Below, one piece after another: positions 8,621 through 16,782 of a stretch of 64,000 bases of DNA; position 1 is the stretch's first letter, and the number at the start of each line of letters is the position of its first letter. The stretch comes from Actinomycetospora callitridis. Lineage in GTDB: Bacteria; Actinomycetota; Actinomycetes; Mycobacteriales; Pseudonocardiaceae. Below the pieces are notes generated by a model. It did not search any database, had not been told where the DNA came from, and saw only the letters and a list, made by a program, of their open reading frames with translations. The stretch spans positions 105,466-169,465 of the forward strand of contig NZ_JAQZAK010000013.1 of NCBI RefSeq assembly GCF_028737265.1, written 5' to 3'. The position numbers were made by a program, and so were the translations under genes.

Positions 8621-8641
8621 CCTTTCCGGATGCCGGAAGGG
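8621..8641. promoter_or_regulatory. Candidate IclR operator upstream of iclR
   Basis: CCTTTCCGG-ATG-CCGGAAGGG: perfect 6-bp arms TTCCGG/CCGGAA around ATG, extended to 8 of 9 matched pairs. It lies 67-87 bp upstream of the IclR start and between iclR and the end of the P450 gene. It shares the CCGG-ATG-CCGG core with the site at 9891-9907, which suggests one factor binds both. Confidence 0.6.
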
Positions 8642-8661
8642 CGGAATGGGTTCGGATGGGC

Positions 8662-9849
8662 TCAGGCGGGGACGAACCGGACCGGTACCGAGGCGAAGCC
8701 GCGCAGCCAGTTCGACAGACGCGGCGTGGACCCACCGGCCGGCTCGAGCCGTGCGACCCGCCGGGCGAGCGTCCCGAGCAGGGCCTCGGCCTCCATCCGC
8801 GCGATCACCTGGCCGACGCAGTTGTGCACGCCGGCCCCGAACGCGGTGTGGCCGGCGGCCCGACGGTGGAGGTCGAACGCGTCGGGGTCGTCCCAGCGTC
8901 GCGGGTCGCGGTTGGCGGCGCCGAGCATGAGCAGGATCTTGGTGTCGGGGGCGACCACGGCCCCGCTCTCACCACCGACCTCGACCTCGCGGGTGGCGGT
9001 GCGGCCGATCACCGGGCTGGGCGTGTGGAACCGCAGCCCCTCCTCGAACGCCGCCCGTGCGAGGCCCGGGTCGGCGTGCAGCGCCGCCCACTGCGCCGGC
9101 CGCCGCGCCAGCTCGTGGATCACCGACGCGAACGCCAGGATCGTCGTGTCGATCCCCGCGGAGAGGAAGGAGCGCACCAGGAGCGCGGCCTCGTCGGGGG
9201 TGATGTCGCCGGAGTCGACGTAGGCGTGGATGGCGGCCCCGATCCCGTCCGGGGCCAGGGCCTCGCGGCGCATCTGCCAGGCCACGTACTCCCGGGCGCC
9301 CTCGCCGCGGCGTTCGGCCTCGTCGCGCAGCACCCCCGGCGGGCCCATCGACTGGAAGTTGAGGTCGGCGTAGGGCAGCAGGTACTCGCGTCCCTCGGGC
9401 GCCATGCCGACCGCGTCGGGCAGCACCGTCATCGGGAACCGCTCGGCCACCGCGACCGCGGCATCGACCTCGCCCGCGGCCAGGGCGTCGTCGACGACCT
9501 CCTCGGCCGCGGCCGCGAAGCGCTCGGCCAGCCCGGCGAGGGCCCGCGGCTGCAGCACGCGGTTCATCACGCGGCGGGCGCGGGTGTGGGCGGGCGGGTC
9601 GGCGTCGAGCAGGACGCTCGGCGGGCGCCACGTCTCGCCGCGCCGGATGTCGGTGAGCCCGGTGCCCGCGGCCGACGACCACGTCGCCGGGTCGCGGAAC
9701 GCCGCCGCCACCTCCTCGTGGTGGCCGGTGGCCCACACGCCGTGCGCCGGCAGCCACACGAACGGCGCCGCCTCGCGGATTGCGGCGTCGACCGGAAGCG
9801 GGTCGGCGAGCACGTCGAGGGCGAACGGGTCCACGTCCAGCTCCACCAC
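8662..9849 (-). CDS. Cytochrome P450, CYP199-like (para-alkoxybenzoate O-demethylase candidate)
   Basis: A class I bacterial P450 of about 395 residues. The heme loop FGAGVHNCVGQ carries the ligand Cys near residue 344; the K-helix ExxR is EEGLR near 270; the I-helix SAGIDTT holds the acid-alcohol pair for O2 activation. Segments SVLLDADPPAHTRAR, LLPYADLNFQSMGPPG and LMLGAANRDPRRWDDPD closely recall the CYP199A enzymes (4-methoxybenzoate demethylases); this is from memory, not a search. The start is one of two GTGs (9849 or 9846); no clear ribosome binding site is seen. It is divergent from the Rieske gene. No separate ferredoxin is adjacent, so the nearby reductase may serve it. Confidence 0.85.
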   Translation of the reverse strand: MVELDVDPFALDVLADPLPVDAAIREAAPFVWLPAHGVWATGHHEEVAAAFRDPATWSSAAGTGLTDIRRGETWRPPSVLLDADPPAHTRARRVMNRVLQPRALAGLAERFAAAAEEVVDDALAAGEVDAAVAVAERFPMTVLPDAVGMAPEGREYLLPYADLNFQSMGPPGVLRDEAERRGEGAREYVAWQMRREALAPDGIGAAIHAYVDSGDITPDEAALLVRSFLSAGIDTTILAFASVIHELARRPAQWAALHADPGLARAAFEEGLRFHTPSPVIGRTATREVEVGGESGAVVAPDTKILLMLGAANRDPRRWDDPDAFDLHRRAAGHTAFGAGVHNCVGQVIARMEAEALLGTLARRVARLEPAGGSTPRLSNWLRGFASVPVRFVPA

Positions 9850-9890
9850 GTCGTCATGACACCACCGCGCGGCCCGGTCGAGACATCGAT

Positions 9891-9907
9891 CTCCCGGATG
9901 CCGGGAG
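9891..9907. promoter_or_regulatory. Candidate IclR operator in the P450/Rieske divergent promoter
   Basis: A perfect palindrome with 7-bp arms, CTCCCGG-ATG-CCGGGAG. It lies 42-58 bp upstream of the P450 start and 65-81 bp upstream of the Rieske start, and so can control both directions. It has the same CCGG-ATG-CCGG core as the site upstream of iclR. Confidence 0.65.
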
Positions 9908-9971
9908 GGTCGTGGCGGGTGGCCGCGGGGCGTCCGCACGCTCTGACGACCGCCACCACCGAGGAGCCGTC

Positions 9972-11183
9972 GTGACCGCCACCCCCAGCCCGCTGCGCGC
10001 CGCGCCCGAGACCTTCGCCCGCCGCGAGTGGCCCCGCGCCGCCTGGTACGCCGCCGCCTACGACGTCGAGGTGGGCGCCCACCTGCTCCCGCGCACCGTC
10101 GCGGGGGCGTCGCTCGTGCTGTTCCGGACGCCGTCGGGCGAGGCCCGCGCGCTGGAGAACGCGTGCTGGCACCGCCTGCTGCCGCTGTCGGAGGGCAAGC
10201 TCCTCGGCGACGAGGTGATGTGCGGCTACCACGGGCTGCGCTACGACGCCGACGGCCGCTGCACGTTCATGCCCTCGCAGAAGACGGTGAACCCGTCGGC
10301 GCGCGTGCGCTCGTATCCCGTCGTGGAGCGCCACCGCTTCGTCTGGGTCTGGACCGGCGACCCCGCCGACGCCGACCCGGCGACGATCCCCGACCTGCAC
10401 TGGAACGACGACCCGGCCTGGGCCGGCGACGGGCGCCTGATCCACGTGGACTGCAACTACAAGCTGATCGTCGACAACCTCATGGACCTCACCCACGAGA
10501 CGTTCGTGCACGGCGGCAGCATCGGACACCGGTCGGTGGCCGAGTCGCCGTTCGAGGTGACCCACGGCAAGGGCACCGTGACCGTCACCCGCTGGATGAT
10601 CGACGTGGAGGCGCCGCCGTTCTGGGCGCGACAGCTCGAGTGGCGCGGGGCGCCGGCCGGGAACGTCGACCGTTGGCAGATCATCCACTTCACCCCGCCC
10701 GGGACGATCGCCATCGACGTCGGCGTCGCCCCCACCGGCACCGGCGCGCCCGAGGGCGACCGCTCGCAGGGCGTCAACGGCTTCGTGCTCAACACGATGA
10801 CCCCGGAGTCGCCCACCTCCACGCACTACTTCTGGGCCTTCGCCCGCAACTACGCGCTCGGCGACCAGCGGATCACCACGCTGCTGCGCGACGGCGTCTC
10901 CGGCGTGTTCGCCGAGGACGAGGAGGTGCTCGCCGCCCAGCAGCGGGCGATCGACGCGCACCCGGACAAGGAGTTCTACAACCTCAACATCGACGGCGGC
11001 GCGATGTGGGCCCGCCGGATGATCGACCTGATGCTCGCCGCCGAGGACGACTCGTACGCCGAGGCCGGCGCGCAGGCCGAGCGCGACATCGCCGAGCACC
11101 ACCGCGCCGACCCCGGCGACGGCGCGCAGCGCGAGGTCGCGCGGGCGCGGGCGGAGGCCGAGCGCGCCCGGAGCGGGTCGTGA
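9972..11183 (+). CDS. Rieske non-heme iron oxygenase, VanA-like O-demethylase oxygenase
   Basis: A 403-residue oxygenase component. The Rieske cluster ligands are C65-x-H67 and C84-x2-H87 (CWH ... CGYHGLRY). The catalytic iron site is D172-x2-H175-x4-H180 (NLMDLTHETFVH), the layout of the VanA/DdmC group of aromatic O-demethylases, which has a shorter catalytic domain than ring-hydroxylating dioxygenases. The GTG at 9972 has GAGGAG six bases upstream. The reductase gene starts inside its stop codon (4-bp overlap), so the two form a two-component system. Vanillate, syringate, anisate or a similar methoxyarene is the likely class of substrate; the exact one is inference. Confidence 0.9.
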   Translation: MTATPSPLRAAPETFARREWPRAAWYAAAYDVEVGAHLLPRTVAGASLVLFRTPSGEARALENACWHRLLPLSEGKLLGDEVMCGYHGLRYDADGRCTFMPSQKTVNPSARVRSYPVVERHRFVWVWTGDPADADPATIPDLHWNDDPAWAGDGRLIHVDCNYKLIVDNLMDLTHETFVHGGSIGHRSVAESPFEVTHGKGTVTVTRWMIDVEAPPFWARQLEWRGAPAGNVDRWQIIHFTPPGTIAIDVGVAPTGTGAPEGDRSQGVNGFVLNTMTPESPTSTHYFWAFARNYALGDQRITTLLRDGVSGVFAEDEEVLAAQQRAIDAHPDKEFYNLNIDGGAMWARRMIDLMLAAEDDSYAEAGAQAERDIAEHHRADPGDGAQREVARARAEAERARSGS

Positions 11184-12160
11184 GCAGCACCTTCGTCGGC
11201 GCCCGGGTCCGCGCGGTGCGGGCCGTGGCCGACGAGGTGCGCCAGGTGGAGCTCGTCCCCGACGACGGCGCCCGCGCCTACCCACCCGGCAGCCACCTGG
11301 ACCTCGCGCTGGAGATCGACGGGCTCCCGGTGGTGCGGTCGTACTCGGTGGTCGGCGCGGCGCCCGAGGACGGCGCCTACCGCATCGCGGTGAAGCTGCT
11401 GCCGGACAGTCGCGGCGGTTCGCGCCGGGTGCACGGGCTCGCGGCGGGCGACCGCCTCGAGCTGCGTCACCCCACCAGCCACTTCGAGCTCGACCCGCGA
11501 CGACCCGGCTACCTGCTCGTCGCCGGCGGCATCGGCATCACCCCGCTGGTGGGCATGGCCGAGGTCCTGACCCGCCAGCAGCATCGGACCGGGGCCCCGG
11601 TCCGCCTGGCCTACGCCGGACGCCGGCGCGCGGCGATGCCGTTCGTCGACCACCTGCGCGGGCTCCTCGGCGACGCCGTCGTCACCGCCGCGGGCGAGGA
11701 CGGCGAGCGGCTCGACCTCGCCGCGGAGATCTCAGGCCTGCACCCCGACGGCGAGGTGTACGTCTGCGGGCCGCCGCGGCTCACCGACGCGGTACGGGCG
11801 TGCTGGGCCGCGCAGGGCCGCCCGGCGCGAAGGCTGCGCACCGAGACGTTCGGGACCGCCGGGCGGCACCCGACCGAGGCGTTCGACGTCGAGGTCCGCG
11901 ACCACGGCCTGACCGTGCACGTCCCGCGCGACCGCACCCTGCTCGCGGCGCTGCACGACGCCGGGGTGGAGATGGTGTGGGACTGCCTGCGTGGCGAGTG
12001 CGGGCTGTGCACGGTCGGGGTGCTCGGCGACGCCCCCGTCATCGACCACCGGGACGTCTTCCTCGACGCGGCGGAGCAGGAGGACTCGACCCGGCTCTGC
12101 GCGTGCGTCTCGCGGGCGGTCGGCGGGCGCCTCACCATCGACACCGGCTTCCGTCCGTGA
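11180..12160 (+). CDS. VanB-like oxygenase reductase (flavin, NAD, [2Fe-2S])
   Basis: A 326-residue phthalate-dioxygenase-reductase type protein. The N-terminal flavin-binding barrel contains VRSYSVVG; the nucleotide domain has AGGIGITPLVGM and VYVCGPPRLT; the C-terminal plant-type ferredoxin domain supplies C269, C274, C277 and C307 (CLRGECGLC ... LCAC). It moves electrons from NAD(P)H to the Rieske oxygenase encoded just upstream, and possibly to the divergent P450, which has no ferredoxin of its own nearby. The GTG start overlaps the oxygenase stop by 4 bp, indicating translational coupling. A hairpin 57 bp past its stop probably ends the transcript. Confidence 0.92.
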   Translation: MSSTFVGARVRAVRAVADEVRQVELVPDDGARAYPPGSHLDLALEIDGLPVVRSYSVVGAAPEDGAYRIAVKLLPDSRGGSRRVHGLAAGDRLELRHPTSHFELDPRRPGYLLVAGGIGITPLVGMAEVLTRQQHRTGAPVRLAYAGRRRAAMPFVDHLRGLLGDAVVTAAGEDGERLDLAAEISGLHPDGEVYVCGPPRLTDAVRACWAAQGRPARRLRTETFGTAGRHPTEAFDVEVRDHGLTVHVPRDRTLLAALHDAGVEMVWDCLRGECGLCTVGVLGDAPVIDHRDVFLDAAEQEDSTRLCACVSRAVGGRLTIDTGFRP

Positions 12161-12216
12161 CGGTCCGGGTGGCCGTGAATGCTGGCCCTGCCGTGATCAA
12201 CGTATAGCGCGGACCG

Positions 12217-12233
12217 GGGCTTGCGGCAAGCCC
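12217..12233 (+). terminator. Hairpin after the Rieske/reductase operon
   Basis: Perfect 7-bp stem GGGCTTG-CGG-CAAGCCC. No T run follows, as is usual for terminators in very GC-rich actinobacteria. It lies between the reductase stop and the arr gene and probably separates the two transcripts. The remainder of 12161-12296 shows only the arr ribosome binding site. Confidence 0.5.
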
Positions 12234-12296
12234 TCACCGGCGCCGGAGAATCCCCGCCCGCGAGGCGGAGCGGGAGCGGCGAACCGGGGAGCGGTC

Positions 12297-12743
12297 ATGG
12301 CGGGAGAGCAGAGCACGAGCAGCGGGCCGACCCCGTACGAGGTCCACGAGCCGGGCGTCCTCCTGCACGGCACCAGGGCGGACCTCGCGGTCGGCGACCT
12401 GCTGGTCGCCGGCCGCGAGTCGAACTACGAAGCGGGGCGGATCATGAACCACGTCTACGTGACCGCCACGCTCGACGCCGCGGCCTGGGGCGCCGAGATG
12501 GCGCCCGGCGACGGGCCGCCTCGCATCTACCTCGTCGAGCCCACGGGCGAGATCGAGGACGACCCGAACGTCACCGACAAGAAGCTGCCGGGCAACCCCA
12601 CCCGCTCCTACCGGACCCGCGAGCCCGTCCGCGTCGTCGGCGAGCTCGAGGGCTGGACGGGGCACACCGCCGAGCAGCTGCAGGCGATGAAGGACGGCCT
12701 CGCCGACCTGCGGCGACGCGGAGCGGCCGTCATCTTCGACTGA
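12297..12743 (+). CDS. arr: Rifampin ADP-ribosyltransferase
   Basis: A 148-residue Arr enzyme that transfers ADP-ribose from NAD+ to the C23 hydroxyl of rifamycins, inactivating them. The family hallmarks are all present in order: HGTRADLAVGDLL, SNYEAGRIMNHVYVTATLDAA (NAD-binding core), GAEMAPGDG, RIYLVEPTGEIEDDPNVTDKKLPGNPTRSYRTREPVRVVGE. Length matches chromosomal Arr proteins of mycobacteria and other actinomycetes. GGGGAG lies just upstream of the ATG at 12297. It is monocistronic and not part of a visible mobile element, so an intrinsic resistance gene is most likely. Confidence 0.96.
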   Translation: MAGEQSTSSGPTPYEVHEPGVLLHGTRADLAVGDLLVAGRESNYEAGRIMNHVYVTATLDAAAWGAEMAPGDGPPRIYLVEPTGEIEDDPNVTDKKLPGNPTRSYRTREPVRVVGELEGWTGHTAEQLQAMKDGLADLRRRGAAVIFD

Positions 12744-12756
12744 CCTCGCCCGTGGC

Positions 12757-13440
12757 TCACCGACGGATCAGCCACCGGCTCCGGAACGTCAGGGCGCGTT
12801 CGGTGGCGGCGAGGGCCCCGGCCAGCCCCACGGCGATCGTCCCACCGGTGGAGAGACGGATCGGCGAGGTGAACGTGCCGAGGTGCTGGGCGATCACCGG
12901 GCTGTGGGTCACCGTGTCGATGCCCTGCAGGAGCGCGACCGCGCCCGCGGCCAGGAAGACGACGACGGCCACGGCACCGAGGACGGTGCTGGTGCGCGGG
13001 AACCGCTCGCCGAACCGGGCGCGCAGGCCCTCCTGGGTCCTCGGGTGCGGGCGCAGCACGTGCTCGGCACCGTCGTCGGTGACGTGGTGCATGCGTTTGA
13101 GCCCGTACTGGCTGGTGGCGACCTCGATGACGCCGCCGGGCACCGTGAAGGTCGCGGGGAGGTTCGCGCGGGCGACCTGCACGCCGTCGCGGTAGAGGGA
13201 GGCGGGGCTCCTCGCGGTGGTGCCGTCGGCCAGGTGCCGGACGTCGACCTCGAAGAGGTGGCGGTGCCCGGAGCCGTCCGGGAGCTCGAGGGCGAACAGT
13301 GAACGGCTCAGGATCTGCCAGAAGCGGAAGTCCTGGATCGGGCTGCCGTCGCCGGGCTCGACCCTCGAGAGCTGCCGGCGCCGCCGGTCGGTGGTGAACA
13401 TGGTCGTCGTCCCGTCGGGTGCGGTCGCTGTCCACCCCAC
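12757..13440 (-). CDS. Conserved actinobacterial membrane-anchored protein, unknown function
   Basis: A 227-residue protein that begins with GTG. The N-terminal two-thirds is soluble and beta-rich (FRFWQILSRSLFALELPDG, ASLYRDGVQVARANLPATF, GLKRMHHVTDDGAEH). Two hydrophobic C-terminal segments follow (TSTVLGAVAVVVFLAAGAVALL and TGGTIAVGLAGALAA), so it is probably anchored by its C-terminus with the bulk in the cytoplasm. I recognise the pattern from uncharacterised actinobacterial proteins but know no function. It lies downstream of the XRE-cupin gene on the same strand, separated by a strong hairpin, so it may be a separate transcript. Confidence 0.65.
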   Translation of the reverse strand: MGWTATAPDGTTTMFTTDRRRRQLSRVEPGDGSPIQDFRFWQILSRSLFALELPDGSGHRHLFEVDVRHLADGTTARSPASLYRDGVQVARANLPATFTVPGGVIEVATSQYGLKRMHHVTDDGAEHVLRPHPRTQEGLRARFGERFPRTSTVLGAVAVVVFLAAGAVALLQGIDTVTHSPVIAQHLGTFTSPIRLSTGGTIAVGLAGALAATERALTFRSRWLIRR

Positions 13441-13475
13441 CGTCGACCGTGCCGTGGCGGCACACTCCAGAGCTC

Positions 13476-13489
13476 GTGGCCGAGGCCAC
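13476..13489 (-). terminator. Hairpin pair between XRE-cupin gene and membrane protein gene
   Basis: GTGGCC-GA-GGCCAC at 13476-13489 and a second stem GTGCCG-TGG-CGGCAC at 13449-13463 sit in the 54-bp gap. They probably terminate the amidotransferase/flavoprotein/regulator operon. Confidence 0.45.
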
Positions 13490-13494
13490 AGCCG

Positions 13495-14220
13495 TCAGTC
13501 GCCGTGCGGGCCCGTGTCCGGGTGGGCGACGACGGACAGGAAGCGGATCGGCAGCTCCACCAGCTCGGTCGGACCGTGGACGCCCTCGCCGTCGAGCTGG
13601 AGCGCGTCGCCACGGCGCATGTCGTAGCTCGCGCCGCCGTGGCTGTAGATCATGTGACCCTCGAGCATGTAGAGCAGCTCGGTGCCGGGGTGCTGGAAGA
13701 GGGGGAACACCTCGCTGCGCTCGGTGAGCGTCACGAGGTGTGCCTCCATCCGCTTGTGCTGCCCGCGCAGACCACCGAGCAGCGTGTAGTCGTGACCCAC
13801 GCGGGTGCCGCGGGCGACGATCCGCGCGCCCGCGCCCGCCGGGGTGTGCACCGCCTCGCGGTCGACGTCGGCGCCCCGGAAGAAGGCGGTGACGGGGATG
13901 TCGAGGGCGTCGGCGAGCCGGGCGAGGGTCGTGAGGCTGCACGAGATCTGCGCGTGCTCGATCTTCGAGAGCATCGGCTTCGAGATGCCGGTGCGCACCG
14001 CCATCTCGGCCAGCGTCGCCCCGGAGGCCCGGCGCCGGGCGCGTACCTCCGCGCCGATCGCCCGCTCGAGACGGCCCTCCTGCGACGCCGGGCGATCGAC
14101 CTCGCGCGCCGCCGGGCCGTGATCGACACCCTGATCGACACCCTGATCGACACCCTGACCGGCGGCGTCCGTGTCCGTCGGGCCGTTCGCCCTCGGGCCA
14201 GGGACGTCGCGGCGGCTCAT
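13495..14220 (-). CDS. XRE family regulator with cupin sensor domain
   Basis: A 241-residue regulator. After a polar N-terminal tail containing a GVDQ repeat, the HTH_3 domain (about residues 56-110: VRARRRASGATLAEMAVRTGISKPMLSKIEHAQISCSLTTLARLADAL) is followed by a C-terminal cupin (FPLFQHPGTELLYMLEGHMIYSHGG ... MRRGDALQLDGEGVHGP). Such proteins sense small metabolites and regulate nitrogen and amine catabolism genes such as puuR. It is the last gene of the operon of glutamate-synthase-like subunits and a flavoprotein, 16 bp after the latter, and is the obvious candidate for its regulator. A shortened homologue occurs at 59193-59624. Confidence 0.9.
   Translation of the reverse strand: MSRRDVPGPRANGPTDTDAAGQGVDQGVDQGVDHGPAAREVDRPASQEGRLERAIGAEVRARRRASGATLAEMAVRTGISKPMLSKIEHAQISCSLTTLARLADALDIPVTAFFRGADVDREAVHTPAGAGARIVARGTRVGHDYTLLGGLRGQHKRMEAHLVTLTERSEVFPLFQHPGTELLYMLEGHMIYSHGGASYDMRRGDALQLDGEGVHGPTELVELPIRFLSVVAHPDTGPHGD
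14119..14154. repeat. In-frame 12-bp tandem repeat in XRE-cupin gene
   Basis: Three copies of a 12-bp unit (consensus CTGATCGACACC on the plus strand, first copy one base different). They encode GVDQ-type repeats in the disordered N-terminal tail of the regulator, so copy-number change would not alter the reading frame. Confidence 0.85.
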
Positions 14221-14236
14221 GGGGCTCAGTATGCCG

Positions 14237-15463
14237 TCACCGCATCTGACCGGCCCCGACGTAGGGATGGGGGCTGCGCAGCAGGTCGCCCTCGGCGAAA
14301 CGGGAGAGCCGGAAGTCCGACTCCGGGATGTCGACGTCCCGGCTCTTGCCGTCGACGACGAGGTCGGCGACGAGCCGCCCCACCGAGGGGGCGATCTTGA
14401 ATCCGTGGCCCGAGAACCCGGCGGCGACGAACAGGCCGTCGACGGGCGTCTCGGAGATCGCGGGGTTGAAGTCCGGGGTGACGTCGTAGCAGCCGGCGTA
14501 CGTCGAGGCGATCGACGCGTTCTCCAGCCCGGGGAACCGCGTCCCGACCTTCTCGACCGCGAGGTCGAGGAAGTCGGAGCTGGCCTGGTTGGAGTACCGG
14601 TCGGGGTCGGCCGGCTCGAGCTCGGCGAGGTCGGAGTTACCGAAGAGGATTTCCCCGCCGCCGCTGCCCCGATTCCCCGTCGCTGCGCTCGCCTCGCTCC
14701 GGACGTACTGCAGCGAGACCAGGTCGGAGAACACGGGCACCGGCCCGAGGTCCTGGCCGGGGTCGATGAGCACGATCTGCTCGCGGTGGACGGTGATCGG
14801 CAGGTCGACGCCGTGCGCGGCGAGCAGCGGCACCGACCACGGTCCGGCCGCGAGGACGACGCGGCGCGAGTGGATCCGCGAGCCGTTGGCGAGCTGCACG
14901 CCCGTCACCTCTTCGCCCGCGGAGAGGATCCCGGTGACGGTCGTGCCCTGCCGGAGCCGGACGCCTGCCCGGCGCGCGGCCGCGGCGAAGGCCTGGGCGG
15001 TCTGGTAGGCGTCGCCGTACCCGCCGCGTTCCTCCCACGCGAAGGCGGCGAAGGGCTCGAGGTCGGCCACCGGCCACAGGCGCTGGACCTCGGCGCGGTC
15101 GATGTCCTCGGTACGGACGCCGACGGCGCGCTGGTTCGCCATCGACGCGTGCAGGGCCTCGACGTTCTGCGGGCCGACGCCGACGACGTAGCCGGTCTGG
15201 TGGAAGCCGACGTCCGTGCCGAGGACCTCCTCGGCGTTCTCGAAGACGTCCAGCGCCTGGGTGGCCATGGCGGCCAGGGACGCGACCCCGTAGTGGCAGC
15301 GCACGACGCCGGACGACTTGCCGGTCCCGCCGTCGCCCACGGTGGAGCGCTCGACGATGACGACGTCGGTGACGCCGCGCTCGGCCAGGGCCCAGGCGGT
15401 GGCGCAGCCCTCGAGGCCGCCGCCGACGACGACGACCTCGGCGGTGTCGGTGCTGGTGCTCAT
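14237..15463 (-). CDS. FAD-dependent oxidoreductase, sarcosine oxidase beta/DadA-like
   Basis: A 408-residue DAO-family flavoprotein. The Rossmann motif VVVGGGLEGCATAWALAERG binds FAD, and the C-terminal substrate/flavin region YDVTPDFNPAISETPVDGLFVAAGFSGHGFKIAPSVGRLVADL is typical of SoxB-like and glycine/sarcosine oxidases. It should oxidise an N-methylated or secondary amine, releasing formaldehyde or an aldehyde. The start overlaps the upstream FMN-subunit gene by 4 bp, so it is made together with the split glutamate-synthase-like enzyme. That pairing suggests it oxidises an N-alkyl glutamate or related amino acid made by the synthase; the substrate is inferred. Confidence 0.86.
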   Translation of the reverse strand: MSTSTDTAEVVVVGGGLEGCATAWALAERGVTDVVIVERSTVGDGGTGKSSGVVRCHYGVASLAAMATQALDVFENAEEVLGTDVGFHQTGYVVGVGPQNVEALHASMANQRAVGVRTEDIDRAEVQRLWPVADLEPFAAFAWEERGGYGDAYQTAQAFAAAARRAGVRLRQGTTVTGILSAGEEVTGVQLANGSRIHSRRVVLAAGPWSVPLLAAHGVDLPITVHREQIVLIDPGQDLGPVPVFSDLVSLQYVRSEASAATGNRGSGGGEILFGNSDLAELEPADPDRYSNQASSDFLDLAVEKVGTRFPGLENASIASTYAGCYDVTPDFNPAISETPVDGLFVAAGFSGHGFKIAPSVGRLVADLVVDGKSRDVDIPESDFRLSRFAEGDLLRSPHPYVGAGQMR

Positions 15464-16782
15464 CGCTCACGCCCCGGAATCCAGTCGGTGCCCGCGAGCG
15501 GCACGCGGGCCATGGCGGCGGCCTCGATCGTCAGAGCGACGAGGTCCTCGGGCTCGAGGTGCTGCACGTGGGACTTGCCGCAGGCGCGCGCGATCGTCTG
15601 CGCCTCCATCGTCAGCACCCGCAGGTAGTTCACGAGGCGCTTCCCGGCGCGGACCGGGTCGAGCCGCGCCGAGAGCTCGGGGTCCTGGGTGGTGATGCCG
15701 GCGGGGTCGCGGCCGTCCTGGAAGTCGTCGTAGTAGCCGGCGGCCGATCCGAGCGCCTCGTACTCGGCGGCGTACCGCGGGTCGTTGTCGCCGAGCGCGA
15801 TGAGGGCGGCGGTGCCGATCGCGACGGCGTCGGCGCCCAGGGCCATCGCCTTGGCGACGTCGGCGCCGGTGCGGATGCCGCCGGAGACGATCAGCTGCAC
15901 CCCGTGGCGGTGCTGCCCGAGCTCCCGGAGCGCCTGCACGGCCTGGGGGATGGCCGCGAGGGTGGGGATGCCGACGTGCTCGATGAACACGTCCTGGGTG
16001 GCGGCGGTCCCGCCCTGCATCCCGTCGACGACGACGACGTCCGCGCCGGCGGCGACCGCGAGCTTCACGTCGTAGTAGGTCCGCGTCGCGCCGACCTTGA
16101 CGTAGATCGGCTTCTCCCAGTCGGTGATCTCCCGCAGCTCGAGGATCTTGATGGCGAGGTCGTCCGGGCCGGTCCAGTCGGGGTGGCGGCAGGCGCTGCG
16201 CTGGTCGATGCCCGCGGGCAGCGTCCGCATCCCCGCGACGCGGTCGGAGATCTTCTGGCCGAGCAGCATCCCGCCGCCGCCGGGCTTGGCGCCCTGACCG
16301 AGCACGACCTCGATGGCGTCGGCCTTGCGCAGGTCGGTCGGGTTCATGCCGTAGCGGCTCGGCAGGTACTGGTAGACGAGCGTCTTCGACTGGTCGCGCT
16401 CCTCGGGGGTCATGCCGCCGTCGCCGGTGGTGGTCGACGTGCCGACCTCGCCGGCCCCGCGGCCGAGGGCCTCCTTGGCCTGGCCCGAGAGCGCGCCGAA
16501 GCTCATCCCGGCGATGGTCACCGGCGTCTCGAGGTGCAGGGGGTACTTGGCGTGCCGGGCGCCGAGCACGACGTCGGTGTCGCAGCGCTCGCGGTAGCCC
16601 TCGAGCGGGTAGCGCGACATCGAGGCGCCGAGGAAGAGCAGGTCGTCGAAGTGGGGGAGTGCGCGCTTGGCGCCCCAGCCGCGGATGTCGTAGACGCCGC
16701 TCGCGGCGGCGTGCTGGATACCGGCGATGGTGGCGCGGTCGAAGGTCGCCGACTCGCGCAGGCCCCGCTGAGCGGCGTCCAT
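15460..16782 (-). CDS. glxD: Glutamate-synthase-like FMN subunit (GlxD/MgsC type)
   Basis: A 440-residue stand-alone equivalent of the FMN-binding domain of glutamate synthase. Recognisable parts are TPVTIAGMSFGALSGQAKEALGRGA, TGDGGMTPEE, the TIM-barrel phosphate-binding portion LIVSGGIRTGADVAKAMALGADAVAIGTAAL, and the C-terminal ARACGKSHVQHLEPEDLVALT shared with N-methylglutamate synthase large subunits. It would carry the imino-glutarate reduction step using ammonia or an amine delivered by its partner subunits. The genes run GATase - GXGXG - FMN with overlaps of 16 and 1 bp, so this is one complex. Whether the product is glutamate or N-methylglutamate is not decided by sequence. Confidence 0.88.
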   Translation of the reverse strand: MDAAQRGLRESATFDRATIAGIQHAAASGVYDIRGWGAKRALPHFDDLLFLGASMSRYPLEGYRERCDTDVVLGARHAKYPLHLETPVTIAGMSFGALSGQAKEALGRGAGEVGTSTTTGDGGMTPEERDQSKTLVYQYLPSRYGMNPTDLRKADAIEVVLGQGAKPGGGGMLLGQKISDRVAGMRTLPAGIDQRSACRHPDWTGPDDLAIKILELREITDWEKPIYVKVGATRTYYDVKLAVAAGADVVVVDGMQGGTAATQDVFIEHVGIPTLAAIPQAVQALRELGQHRHGVQLIVSGGIRTGADVAKAMALGADAVAIGTAALIALGDNDPRYAAEYEALGSAAGYYDDFQDGRDPAGITTQDPELSARLDPVRAGKRLVNYLRVLTMEAQTIARACGKSHVQHLEPEDLVALTIEAAAMARVPLAGTDWIPGRER

